Counted from the first letter of the stretch, positions 27,182 to 35,143 are shown. The stretch is DNA of 64,000 nucleotides from Mucilaginibacter sp. (GCF_028287845.1 NZ_JAQBOW010000162.1:105480-169479); one strand, 5' to 3'. A program made the numbers and translations. The notes: generated by a model from the letters alone, not told the origin.

Positions 27182-27210
27182 CAAAGGTAGATATTTTAAG
27201 AATATCACAA
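27182..27210 (-). promoter_or_regulatory. Promoter of the PAS histidine kinase
   Basis: On the minus strand TTG (27210-27208), an 18-base spacer and TACCTTTG (27189-27182) match the Bacteroidota primary sigma-factor pattern closely. This is the best-formed promoter I find in the window. Predicted start of transcription is near 27175, giving a leader of about 140 bases. Confidence 0.65.
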
Positions 27211-27263
27211 AAAAAAGCCAACTAACCGGGGAGATTTAAAGGAGCTTCCTTACCTTTATCCCC

Positions 27264-28385
27264 ATGGCCGGCGTTTACCTACATATCCCTTTTTGCAAAC
27301 AGGCCTGCCATTATTGCGATTTTCATTTTAGCACATCACTAAAATATAAAGACGAACTTTTGCAGGCATTAGTAAAAGAAATACAACTGCAAAAAGATTA
27401 TTTTAAAGGCGAAACTATTGAAACCATTTACTTTGGCGGGGGTACGCCTTCCCTGCTGAAAGCTGGCGAGATTAACCTGTTATTAGATACCATAACCGGC
27501 TCACATACGGTTACCACGAATGCTGAAATTACATTAGAGGCTAACCCCGACGATTTAGATAAAGCTAAATTGCAGGCTTTGCGCCAAACACCGGTTAACC
27601 GTTTCAGCATTGGCATTCAATCATTTTTTGATGACGACCTGCAATGGATGAACCGTGTACATCGTGCCGGCGAAGCAGAAGCATCAGTAAAGCGAGCGCA
27701 GGATAACGGGTTCGAGAATATCACTGTCGACCTGATCTACGGCTATCCCCTGCTAACCGAACAAAAGTGGAAGCATAACCTAAATAAGGTTTTTGAGCTG
27801 GATGTACAACATGTATCAGCATATTCCATGACGGTTGAACCAAAAACCCCATTAGCCGCTTTCATCAACAAAAAAAAGCAGCCTGCCATGAACGACCAGC
27901 AAAGCGCGGAGCAGTTTAACCTGCTGATGGATGCTATGCAAACAAAAGGTTTTGAACATTACGAGATATCAAATTTTTGTAAACCGGGGCATTACTCCAA
28001 ACATAATGCTAACTACTGGCGGGGCGTAAAATACCTGGGCATAGGCCCATCGGCACATTCTTATAACGGTGAGATAAGGCAGTGGAACATTGCCAATAAT
28101 GCCAAATATATTCAATCTATCCAAACCAATAACCTGCCTACTGAAACCGAGCTATTGACCGAGACCGACCGCCTGAACGAATACATAATGACCTCGCTGC
28201 GTACCATGTGGGGATTAGACATGGATAAGCTAAATATTATTGCCGCGGCATCATCAAATGTATTGCTCAAAACGGGCCAACCTTTTTTAGAAAAGGAATG
28301 GATCGCCCAAAAAAATAACATTTTTTACCTCACCCAAACAGGTAAATTATATGCCGACCATATAGCTGCCGAGCTATTTTTTTAG
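27264..28385 (+). CDS. hemW: Radical SAM haem chaperone HemW (coproporphyrinogen III oxidase-like)
   Basis: A 373-residue radical SAM protein. The 4Fe-4S cluster motif is CKQACHYCDFHF near the N-terminus (YLHIPFCKQACHYC). ETIYFGGGTPSLL, ITLEANPDDL and NRFSIGIQSFFDDDLQWMNRVH follow, as in HemW/HemN, and the C-terminal HemN domain carries HNANYWRGVKYLGIGPSAHSY. HemW lacks true HemN activity and inserts haem into target proteins, which fits the large respiratory block in this window. The start MAGVYLHIPFC is standard. Confidence 0.93.
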   Translation: MAGVYLHIPFCKQACHYCDFHFSTSLKYKDELLQALVKEIQLQKDYFKGETIETIYFGGGTPSLLKAGEINLLLDTITGSHTVTTNAEITLEANPDDLDKAKLQALRQTPVNRFSIGIQSFFDDDLQWMNRVHRAGEAEASVKRAQDNGFENITVDLIYGYPLLTEQKWKHNLNKVFELDVQHVSAYSMTVEPKTPLAAFINKKKQPAMNDQQSAEQFNLLMDAMQTKGFEHYEISNFCKPGHYSKHNANYWRGVKYLGIGPSAHSYNGEIRQWNIANNAKYIQSIQTNNLPTETELLTETDRLNEYIMTSLRTMWGLDMDKLNIIAAASSNVLLKTGQPFLEKEWIAQKNNIFYLTQTGKLYADHIAAELFF

Positions 28386-28435
28386 CCCTCTCTAAACGAC
28401 TGAACCTTAATGAACCTGCGCTTTGGTTTAAAAAC

Positions 28436-28512
28436 AAATCGCTCACTATTCTCCATTCGCCACTCACTATTCACCATTCTCCCATTCACACACTTACCAT
28501 TCACTACTTATG
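28436..28512. repeat. Private-word repeat (word CACTATTCACCATTC)
   Basis: Between hemW and the first cupin gene, the words CACTATTC, CCATTCGCCACTCACTATTC, CACCATTCTCCCATTC and TACCATTCACTAC follow one another. All copies are in one orientation, so this is a word array without the inverted arm. A short fragment of similar wording occurs at 33799-33823. Confidence 0.65.
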
Positions 28513-28565
28513 TCAATGAAATATAAAAAACAAAAACCGGCATATTAAGCTTCTATACAATTAAT

Positions 28566-28573
28566 TAGTTTTG
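28566..28573 (+). promoter_or_regulatory. Candidate -7 box (TAGTTTTG) of the first JmjC/cupin gene
   Basis: TAGTTTTG matches TAnnTTTG and lies 20 bases before the ATG at 28594. A -33 TTG is not evident. Confidence 0.4.
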
Positions 28574-28593
28574 CATGTTAATTAATTGTGAGC

Positions 28594-29475
28594 ATGGGCA
28601 TGATTCTTACCCCTATTGATAGGGTTGATAGCATTAATAAAGAAGATTTTATTAACAATTACTTAAAACCGCGCAAGCCGCTGGTTATCCGTAAGGCTAC
28701 CCAAAGCTGGCCCGCTTTAAAAAAATGGACGTTTGATTATTTAAAGGAAACCGTTGGCGACCAGTTGGTTCCGCTATATGATAGCTCCAAAGCCGATCCC
28801 TCAAAACCCATCAATGCATCGGCTGCCGAAATGAAGTTTAGGGATTATATAGACCTGATACAAAAACACCCTACCGATCTGCGTATATTTTTGTTCGACC
28901 CGATAAAGCACGCGCCTAAATTGCTGGAAGATTACCGCTCGCCTACCGACCTGATGGGTGGCTTTTTAGATAAATATCCTAATATGTTTTTCGGCGGTGC
29001 CGGATCAATTACTTTTTTGCATTACGATATAGACCTCGCACATATATTTCACACCCATTTTAACGGGCGCAAACGTGTTATTTTGTTTGATAATAAATGG
29101 AAAGAACGATTGTACCAGATACCTTTTGCCACTTATGCGTTGGAGGATTACGATATAGAAAACCCCGATTACAGCAAGTTCCCTGCATTGGACGGTGTTG
29201 AAGGTTATGAAATTATTTTAGAACATGGCGATACCCTGTTTATGCCTACCGGCTACTGGCACTGGATGAAGTACCTGGACGGATCATTCTCCATATCACT
29301 GCGTGCCTGGGACAGCTCATGGGCCATTAAAGCAAAAAGTCTGTATAACCTAATTATCCAACGCAAGTTTGACGATATTATGAAAAGAAATTTTAAAAGC
29401 CGGTATATGGATTGGAAGGAAAAACTGGCAGTTAAACGGGCAGGCAAGGCGCTGGCTGCAAGAGAACCGAGGTAG
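28594..29475 (+). CDS. Cupin-like/JmjC-fold protein, paralogue 1 (putative Fe(II)/2-oxoglutarate oxygenase)
   Basis: A 293-residue protein of the cupin_8/JmjC family. The metal triad is visible: His143 and Asp145 in FLHYDIDLAHIFHTH and His223 in MPTGYWHWMKY. RPLVIRKATQSWPALKKW near the N-terminus is the usual start of this fold. Relatives hydroxylate protein side chains; the substrate here is unknown. The start at 28594 (MGMILTPIDRVD) aligns with the start of the neighbouring paralogue; a GTG two codons upstream is less likely. The gene downstream is a paralogue of the same length with the triad at identical positions. Confidence 0.87.
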   Translation: MGMILTPIDRVDSINKEDFINNYLKPRKPLVIRKATQSWPALKKWTFDYLKETVGDQLVPLYDSSKADPSKPINASAAEMKFRDYIDLIQKHPTDLRIFLFDPIKHAPKLLEDYRSPTDLMGGFLDKYPNMFFGGAGSITFLHYDIDLAHIFHTHFNGRKRVILFDNKWKERLYQIPFATYALEDYDIENPDYSKFPALDGVEGYEIILEHGDTLFMPTGYWHWMKYLDGSFSISLRAWDSSWAIKAKSLYNLIIQRKFDDIMKRNFKSRYMDWKEKLAVKRAGKALAAREPR

Positions 29476-29656
29476 TTTATTAGAGAGATTAGAGATTAGG
29501 CCTGTCAGCAAAAAAGATTAGTTAATTAAAGATTAGAGATTAGGCCTATCGGATATAAAACCCTGCTTAACATAATGTATCTTCAATCTTCAATCTTCAA
29601 TCTTCAATCTTCAATCTTCAATCTTCAATCTTCAATCTTCAATCTCTAACCTCTAA
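29476..29656. repeat. Private-word spacer between the two cupin paralogues
   Basis: The left part repeats AGAGATTAGAGATTAGGCCT (29485-29505 and again at 29530-29546). The right part is (CTTCAAT)x9 followed by CTCTAACCTCTAA, which complements the left word. The spacer begins at the TAG stop codon of the first cupin gene. Confidence 0.8.
29581..29643 (+). repeat. Heptanucleotide tract (CTTCAAT) in nine perfect copies
   Basis: Nine identical 7-bp units without any mismatch lie 105 bases upstream of the second cupin gene. Perfect short tandem repeats of this length are prone to slippage, so the copy number may vary between strains and alter spacing in the leader or promoter region. Confidence 0.95.
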
Positions 29657-29748
29657 TATTTAACATTTCCTTAACATATTCCGTACTTTAATTTCGTTAT
29701 TTTGCCGTATCAGGCACATAGTAAAATAGTTTTCTGATCACATATAAC

Positions 29749-30630
29749 ATGAGCTTTATTCTGCACCCTATAGATACCGTTGATACCATTTCTCCTGCCG
29801 ATTTTAAAAAGAACTATTTAGATGCGCGCCGTCCGCTGGTTATTAAAGGGTTAACCAACAATTGGCCCGCCCGCGAAAAATGGACACCTGAATATTTAAA
29901 ACAGGTAGTTGGTAAAAAGGTAGTGCCGTTATATGATAACGCCAAGGCCGATCCGGCGAAACCCATCAATTCGGCAGCTGCCGAGATGCCTTTTGATGAC
30001 TATATGGATCTTATCATGTCGCAACCTACCGAGTTGCGCATATTCTTTTTCAATATATTTAAACAGGCTCCGCAATTACTGAATGATATTGTTTTGCCTA
30101 AAGACTTGATGGGTGGATTTTTAGAAAGTATGCCGGCTATGTTTTTCGGCGGTTCTAATTCGGTTACCTTTTTGCATTATGATATTGATCTGCCCCATAT
30201 ATTTCATACCCACTTTGGCGGCCGAAAACACATTATCCTGTTTGAAAATAAATGGAAAGAACGCCTGTACTGTTTACCTAACGCTACCTACGCGCTGGAA
30301 GATTACGACGTAGCTAATCCCGACATAAAAAAATTCCCCGCACTAAATGGTATTGAAGGTACCGAAGTTTTTTTAGAACATGGCGATACTTTATTTATGC
30401 CAACCGGCTATTGGCACTGGATGAAATATTTAGAGGGCGGCTACTCGTTAAGCCTGCGTGCATGGGATGCCTCGCCTGCACGCAAAGCGGCAAGCTTGTA
30501 TAACCTGGCCGTTAAAGGCGGTTTGGATAGCATGCTTAAAATGGCTTTTAAAGGCGATTATGCGCGGTATCGTGAAAAGTTGGCTGTAAAACGGGCTAAT
30601 AAAGCTTTGGCAAAGGGGCAACCCAGGTAA
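29749..30630 (+). CDS. Cupin-like/JmjC-fold protein, paralogue 2
   Basis: A 293-residue protein, closely similar along its whole length to the gene just upstream. It has the same triad: His143 and Asp145 in FLHYDIDLPHIFHTH and His223 in MPTGYWHWMKY. The start MSFILHPIDTVD corresponds exactly to paralogue 1. The gene pair looks like a tandem duplication that has since diverged, mostly in the region around residues 95-115 and the last 60 residues. The substrate is unknown. Downstream is a 425-bp inverted-end element. Confidence 0.88.
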   Translation: MSFILHPIDTVDTISPADFKKNYLDARRPLVIKGLTNNWPAREKWTPEYLKQVVGKKVVPLYDNAKADPAKPINSAAAEMPFDDYMDLIMSQPTELRIFFFNIFKQAPQLLNDIVLPKDLMGGFLESMPAMFFGGSNSVTFLHYDIDLPHIFHTHFGGRKHIILFENKWKERLYCLPNATYALEDYDVANPDIKKFPALNGIEGTEVFLEHGDTLFMPTGYWHWMKYLEGGYSLSLRAWDASPARKAASLYNLAVKGGLDSMLKMAFKGDYARYREKLAVKRANKALAKGQPR

Positions 30631-30658
30631 TATAAATTAGCGTTGTATTTATCGCTTG

Positions 30659-31083
30659 GTGACGCTCAATTGCCGCTAAGGCTGTTACTTTTCCTTGATG
30701 AAAAGTAACCAAAAATCAAGTCAGCAAAGAGGCTTCTTTGCGCACGAGGCCTTTGCCCTGCAAATCAGATAAAATCACAGGCTGCAATATTTTTGCTCCA
30801 TATCGCGCAAGGCCATTGCCCGGGCAAAAAGCTGCTATGCCTCTCCCGCCGCACAGGCCAACTTATTTTACCTGCTTTCGCCCGAAGCTTATTTGCTGAC
30901 GCTTCTTTAGGATAGAACCGACATTCTGTTATTATGAGCAATCAAAAAAAAGCGGTGGCCCGTCAGCCCACGCGGCCGGGAGTCTGGCCCGTGAGGTGGC
31001 AGCGATTGGGCTGGCTTGATCTTTTGGTTACTTTTGTATCAAAGACAAAAGTAACAGCCCAGCAGCAATTGAGCACTACGACG
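30659..31083. mobile_element. Non-coding 425-bp element with inverted ends of about 70 bp
   Basis: The ends (30659-30725 and 31010-31083) are reverse complements of one another with a few mismatches, sharing CTCAATTGC, GGCTGTTACTTTT, AAAGTAACCAAAA and ATCAAG. Each end itself contains a hairpin (GTTACTTTT and AAAAGTAAC around 8 bases). The centre is GC-richer than its surroundings and holds no convincing gene; the 77-codon frame at 30934-31167 is translated repeat. It fills the convergent gap of 480 bases between the second cupin gene and the NTF2-like gene. A MITE or REP-like mobile element is the likeliest reading. Confidence 0.75.
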
Positions 31084-31110
31084 CGTTTAAATGATTCTTT
31101 CAGCCTTATT

Positions 31111-31533
31111 TTACGAAGTATGGTCAACCACTATTTTCCAAACCCCATTAATTTTCCTGAACCATAAAGTATAGTAACCACCGGGTTCATCCTTTTCACG
31201 TTTAAGGTGCCATGCACCAAATACAAAGGCATTTTCCGGATCAAGAATTTGTACTTTTTTAATATCAAAAATTAAAATACCCATGGCAGCCTTGTCTGGG
31301 TAGCCGCGTTTATAGTTGTTAAGCGTGTTTTGCCAGCCAAACGTGGGTGCTGTTTTACCCACAAACATAAGCGAGTCTGATTTCCAATAGCCCTGCATAA
31401 AACCCTCAAGGTCGCCGCGGTTCCAGGCCTGGCGCTGGTCGTCCATTAGTTTGATGATCGCCTGCCTGTCCTGGGCGTGTAATAAGAAATAAGCATTAAA
31501 AAACAGGAGACAAGAAAGTATATACTTTTTCAT
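31111..31533 (-). CDS. Exported NTF2-like (DUF4440/SnoaL-fold) protein
   Basis: A 140-residue protein. A signal peptide (MKKYILSCLLFFNAYFLLHAQ) is followed by one NTF2-like alpha+beta barrel: AIIKLMDDQRQAWNRGDLEGFMQGYWKSD, then LMFVGKTAPTFGW, and strands ending YYTLWFRKINGVWKIVVDHTS. This is the usual layout of DUF4440 proteins, small ligand-binding or isomerase-like folds without a fixed reaction. The protein would be periplasmic. It is divergent from the sugar-kinase gene. Confidence 0.82.
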   Translation of the reverse strand: MKKYILSCLLFFNAYFLLHAQDRQAIIKLMDDQRQAWNRGDLEGFMQGYWKSDSLMFVGKTAPTFGWQNTLNNYKRGYPDKAAMGILIFDIKKVQILDPENAFVFGAWHLKREKDEPGGYYTLWFRKINGVWKIVVDHTS

Positions 31534-31595
31534 AAACTAAATATATACATTTATTGTTGCTTACAGCCCACAACCTCTCTAACTTGCAACCGCTT

Positions 31596-32468
31596 ATGAA
31601 AAACAATATTCTATGCTTCGGCGAGGTTTTATGGGACGCCTTTGGCGACGAAAAAGTAGCCGGCGGCGCCGTTATGAATGTGGCCTATCACCTGCGGCAA
31701 CAAGGTGCCAATGCCTCGTTTGCCAGTAAGGTTGGCATGGATGCTTCTGGATTTGAGCTGATAGCATTTTTAAAAGAAAATAACCTCTATAGTGAGTTGA
31801 TACAGAATGATGCAGAACTGCCTACCTGCGAGGTTACCGTACAACTGGATAAGAACCAGCAGGCTACCTACATCATACCCCAGCCTGTATCATGGGATAA
31901 TATAAAAACAGAAACGGCGCTTACACAAAGCGGCATGCAGGCATCGGCCATAATATTTGGCAGCCTGGCCTGCAGACAGCAAACTACGCGCGATACGCTG
32001 TTAAACCTGCTGAACGAAACCAATGCCTTAAAGGTGTTTGATGTTAACCTACGCGCGCCGCATTACACGCTATCAACCATTGAAACGCTGGCTGCCCGCG
32101 CCGATGTGGTTAAGATGAACGAGGATGAAGCTAACCTGCTCATCAATGGCAGCAACGGCAACCTGAAAGATAAGGTAAACGAGTTCCGCAAAAAGTACCA
32201 TGCCCAAACCATCTGCGTAACCCGCGGCGAACATGGCGCGATAGTATGGCATGATTATGAATTTTATGAACACCCGGGTTTTACAGTTGATGTGGTTGAT
32301 ACCGTAGGTGCCGGCGATTCGTTTTTGGCTACTTTTATTAATGGCTTGCTTAACAAACAACCCTTGCAGGAAGTATTAGAAAAGTCGTGTGCTGTTGGGG
32401 CGTATGTGGCGGGCAAACGCGGGGCAAACCCGGTTTATGATGAGGGGATTGTGGAGGTGTTAAAATAG
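31596..32468 (+). CDS. PfkB-family sugar kinase (fructokinase-like)
   Basis: A 290-residue ribokinase-fold kinase. The N-terminal signature region reads ILCFGEVLWDAFGDEKVAGGAVMNVAYHL. The second signature, with the catalytic base, is DVVDTVGAGDSFLATFINGLL. VNLRAPHYT and VTRGEHGAIVW lie between. It transfers phosphate from ATP to a sugar, most likely fructose by similarity, but substrate cannot be read from the sequence. I start at ATG 31596 (MKNNILCFGE); a TTG 14 codons earlier adds an unrelated tail. Confidence 0.88.
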   Translation: MKNNILCFGEVLWDAFGDEKVAGGAVMNVAYHLRQQGANASFASKVGMDASGFELIAFLKENNLYSELIQNDAELPTCEVTVQLDKNQQATYIIPQPVSWDNIKTETALTQSGMQASAIIFGSLACRQQTTRDTLLNLLNETNALKVFDVNLRAPHYTLSTIETLAARADVVKMNEDEANLLINGSNGNLKDKVNEFRKKYHAQTICVTRGEHGAIVWHDYEFYEHPGFTVDVVDTVGAGDSFLATFINGLLNKQPLQEVLEKSCAVGAYVAGKRGANPVYDEGIVEVLK

Positions 32469-32479
32469 TGATCTCCTTC

Positions 32480-32569
32480 TTACGCGGCGTAAACAGAAGC
32501 CTTTTTCATCTCATCGGCTAAACGGTATAATGTTTCTTCAATTTTTTTGCCTGGTTCTGGGATGGAAAG
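32480..32569 (-). pseudogene. Possible 3' remnant of a lost gene
   Basis: On the minus strand a frame of 29 codons ends in TAA and reads IPEPGKKIEETLYRLADEM, then KKASVYAA. It has protein-like, amphipathic composition and no start codon, and it is cut by a stop at its 5' side. It lies between the sugar kinase and the following hypothetical gene. I do not recognise the parent family. Confidence 0.25.
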
Positions 32570-32618
32570 TTAAGTTGTATAAGTTTAATAGATATATTTT
32601 TATAGTTAACTTGGGTAC

Positions 32619-33086
32619 ATGTTTACAATTATTACTTGGACGCTGTTAAATTTTCATGGGATCCAATCATTTCCAATTCAAGGAAGTTATTTTCACACAT
32701 ATGGAAAGAAAAGTCAAGACAGTCCCTATCAACTTCTTCAAATCCATTACTCTGATCAGTCCACAATACTTTTTTATTTAGAGGTTGGAAGAGGTGCACC
32801 TAGTTATAATTCTGGAGCTTTATATGGTAGGTTAATATTTAATAGAAAAACCGGAAATTATGAATATATACCCAAAGATATTAGCTCTAATTGTAAATTA
32901 ATATTTATTAAACGAGAGAATAAAATCATTATTAAAACGGTTAGCGGAGAATGCCTCTTTGGATATGGGGTATATGCCGATGGAATTTACACCTTAAATG
33001 ACAAAAATAACCCAACATACTTTACTGATAGGACTGGAAGAAAGAGGTACTTTAATAAAACTTCGCCTGAAACATATGGTGAATAA
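32619..33086 (+). CDS. Hypothetical protein, probably exported
   Basis: A 155-residue protein I do not recognise. The N-terminus (MFTIITWTLLNFHGIQSFPI) is hydrophobic and could be a short signal. The rest is rich in aromatic and polar residues in a beta pattern: TILFYLEVGRGAPSYNSGAL, YGRLIFNRKTGNYEYIPKD, NKIIIKTVSGECLFGYGVY, ADGIYTL. It looks like one small beta-barrel domain with two cysteines. The DNA is more AT-rich than its neighbours, which could mean recent acquisition. It is flanked by two possible gene remnants, so the spot may have undergone repeated gene loss or exchange. Confidence 0.6.
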   Translation: MFTIITWTLLNFHGIQSFPIQGSYFHTYGKKSQDSPYQLLQIHYSDQSTILFYLEVGRGAPSYNSGALYGRLIFNRKTGNYEYIPKDISSNCKLIFIKRENKIIIKTVSGECLFGYGVYADGIYTLNDKNNPTYFTDRTGRKRYFNKTSPETYGE

Positions 33087-33113
33087 GTGCAGCCAATTAT
33101 GTTGACGTTATCA

Positions 33114-33395
33114 TTACACCACCAACCTCTCCCACTCCGGGTGGCGTTTTAAATACACTTTAATGTATTCGCAATAAGGCACCATCTTTAAATTATTTTC
33201 TTCCAGATATTTAAAGGTTTTTTCAACCAGGGCCGAGGCAACGCCTTTGCCTTCCAGTTCTACCGGCACTTCGGTATGTATTAAAAATACTTTATCGCCA
33301 TGTTGCTTGTAATCAATAAAGGCGCGGTGACCATCAACAAATACCTCGAAATTGTGAATGGCGGTGTTGTTAATTAATTGAATGTCGGTATACAT
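33114..33395 (-). CDS. Small GNAT-fold N-acetyltransferase (YjdJ/NATD1-like)
   Basis: A 93-residue protein with the short GNAT fold: NTAIHNFEVFVDGHRAFIDY, VFLIHTEVPVELEGKGVASALVEKTFKY and MVPYCEYIKVYLKRHPEW. The acetyl-CoA loop is ELEGKGVASAL. These very short GNAT proteins (YjdJ or NATD1 type) have no firmly known substrate. I start at ATG 33395 (MYTDIQL); nine more codons upstream are hydrophobic and do not match the family. Confidence 0.86.
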   Translation of the reverse strand: MYTDIQLINNTAIHNFEVFVDGHRAFIDYKQHGDKVFLIHTEVPVELEGKGVASALVEKTFKYLEENNLKMVPYCEYIKVYLKRHPEWERLVV

Positions 33396-33446
33396 AGTAT
33401 AAATGTAGTAAAAGACTTTCAAGTTTAACTCGCAATAATTTGTTTT

Positions 33447-33566
33447 TTAATGACCTCCTGGAGGGCTACGCCAACTAACAATAACCTCTTTATTATTTTC
33501 GATATATATTTGTTTCACATCTTGTTTCACCACTCCCAAAATAGCATATTTGCAACTATTTGATAA
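33447..33566 (-). pseudogene. Possible 3' remnant of a gene with GTGAAACAA repeats
   Basis: The minus strand has a 39-codon open stretch without start, ending LGVVKQDVKQIYIENNKE, then VIVSWRSPPGGH and a stop. The composition is protein-like. The GTGAAACAA words inside it are also found in the non-coding part further along, so the repeat may have spread through a decaying gene. The parent family is not recognised. Confidence 0.3.
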
Positions 33567-33720
33567 TCAATAAAATATTAAAAATTCACGCATAAAAATA
33601 CAGACTAATAAGTTGTTACATTTTGTTACACCACTTTTTAGTAATTGTTTTATTTTCAATAGGTTAAGTCAAAATCTTGTTTCACTTGTTACATTTTGTT
33701 TCACCAATTGTGAAACAAAC
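33500..33720. repeat. Private-word region (words TTGTTTCAC and TTGTTACA)
   Basis: The 496-base gap upstream of the vWA gene contains many copies of TTGTTTCAC or TTGTTACA, such as at 33510-33530, 33613-33632 and 33676-33704. The last copy pairs with GTGAAACAA (33710-33718) around CAATT as a perfect 9-bp hairpin. The rest of the gap (33720-33918) holds a fragment of the CACTATTC/CACTCAC word and no gene I can support. Confidence 0.7.
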
Positions 33721-33918
33721 GCGTTAAATAACTGAACTGTGCGCCGTCATTGCACCAGCTGCGCCAGATGCACGGTGGCATAATGCAACTAAACTAATCA
33801 CTATTCTCCACTCACTGCTCACCAACTTTGTCATCCCTACCTAACAATTCAACTTTATCTGTCTATCATCAAACTTTTGAGTAAAATAAACCGTTATTTT
33901 ATAACTGAAAGGCAAATT

Positions 33919-35016
33919 ATGCGTGGTTTCGGATTTTCGAAGTTTACCCCCAACCAAATCCCAAAAGGCGGATTTGAAGAATTATTAAAATTATTCCTGG
34001 AATTGCTCAACTATACCGCGGGCGATGCCGGCGAAGCTTTGGCCTGGCTAAACGAACTGGATAAGCAATATAACCTTACCAATGACGATTATGGCATGGG
34101 CGACTTCATTGACGAGCTTAAACAAAAAGGCTACCTTGATGAGGATAAGCAAAACGGCGGTTTTAACATTACCGCTAAAACAGAGCAAAGTATAAGGCAG
34201 AGCGCACTCGAAGAGATATTTGGCAAGCTTAAAAAATCAGGCAAGGGCAATCACCGCTCGCCGCAAAGCGGGCAGGGCGATGAGCGCAATTCCGAGCGTC
34301 GCGAGTTTGAGTTTGGCGATAGTTTGGACCAGATAGACATGACCCAATCCATCCACAACGCCCAGGTTAACCACGGCATCGGCGATTTTATGATGACCGA
34401 ACGCGACCTGGAAGTAGAGGAAATGGACTATAAAACCCTAACCTCTACCGTGCTGATGATAGATATATCGCACTCCATGATATTATATGGCGAAGACAGG
34501 ATCACACCCGCAAAAAAAGTAGCCATGGCGCTGGCAGAGCTCATCCGCACCAAATACCCTAAGGACACGCTGGATATTGTGGTGTTTGGCAACGATGCCT
34601 GGCCCATTACTTTGCAGGATCTGCCCTATCTGCAGGTTGGCCCTTATCATACCAATACTTATGCGGGCTTAGAGTTGGCTACCGATCTGTTACGTCGCCG
34701 TAAAACACATAACAAACAAATTTTTATGATTACTGATGGTAAACCCACTTGCTTAAAAGAGGGCACCAAATATTATAAAAACAGCATCGGACTGGATAGA
34801 AAGGTGGTTAATAAAACCCTTAACATGGCGGCACAATGTAAGCGGCTAAAAATACCTATCACTACTTTTATGATAGCTAAGGACCCCTACCTACAGCAAT
34901 TTGTACGTAAATTTACAGAGACTAACGGCGGCAAAGCTTTTTATAGTTCGCTTAATAATTTAGGCGAGTATATTTTTGAGGACTACGCTAAGAATAGAAG
35001 GAAGAACGTAAGATAG
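33919..35016 (+). CDS. von Willebrand factor A domain protein (partner of MoxR-type ATPase)
   Basis: A 365-residue cytoplasmic protein. Residues 1-110 form an uncharacterised helical domain (FTPNQIPKGGFEELLKLFLELL). A polar linker (110-135) follows. A vWA domain begins near residue 175 with the MIDAS motif DISHS (182-186) in STVLMIDISHSMI, then NTYAGLELATDLL and FMITDGKPT. MIDAS proteins of this type work with AAA+ ATPases in metal insertion or complex remodelling, and such an ATPase follows directly. I start at ATG 33919 rather than the TTG at 33877. Confidence 0.86.
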   Translation: MRGFGFSKFTPNQIPKGGFEELLKLFLELLNYTAGDAGEALAWLNELDKQYNLTNDDYGMGDFIDELKQKGYLDEDKQNGGFNITAKTEQSIRQSALEEIFGKLKKSGKGNHRSPQSGQGDERNSERREFEFGDSLDQIDMTQSIHNAQVNHGIGDFMMTERDLEVEEMDYKTLTSTVLMIDISHSMILYGEDRITPAKKVAMALAELIRTKYPKDTLDIVVFGNDAWPITLQDLPYLQVGPYHTNTYAGLELATDLLRRRKTHNKQIFMITDGKPTCLKEGTKYYKNSIGLDRKVVNKTLNMAAQCKRLKIPITTFMIAKDPYLQQFVRKFTETNGGKAFYSSLNNLGEYIFEDYAKNRRKNVR

Positions 35017-35034
35017 TCCAACACATTAACTCGA

Positions 35035-35125
35035 TTGTCATTTCGACGAGGAACGAGGAGAAATCTATACACATGCATTAGCGACTTAGCTATGTATAGA
35101 TTTCTCACTATCGTTCAAAATGACA
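35035..35125. repeat. Palindromic element of the TGTCATTTCGA family between the vWA and MoxR genes
   Basis: The left arm TTGTCATTTCGACGAGGAAC...AAATCTATACA and the right arm TGTATAGATTTCTCACTATC...AATGACA pair over about 32 positions with some mismatches. It is the same as the second unit of the composite elements at 13528 and 48617. Its right end supplies an ATG (35120) in frame with the next gene. Confidence 0.85.
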
Positions 35126-35143
35126 GAAATACTTACAAATACT

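Noticed and set aside
28575..28593. Start of the first cupin gene at an ATG or GTG upstream
   Set aside because: The ATG at 28575 is in another frame, and the GTG at 28588 adds two residues that are absent from the paralogue; ATG 28594 aligns exactly.
29581..29643. CRISPR-like array
   Set aside because: The units are 7 bases with no spacers between them, so it is a simple tandem repeat. No cas gene is present and no other array was seen.
30934..31167. 77-codon open frame in the inverted-end element
   Set aside because: Most of its sequence is translated repeat (LDLLVTFVSKTKVTAQQQ comes from the inverted end), it has no family resemblance and its end overlaps the NTF2-like gene. Treated as part of the repeat.
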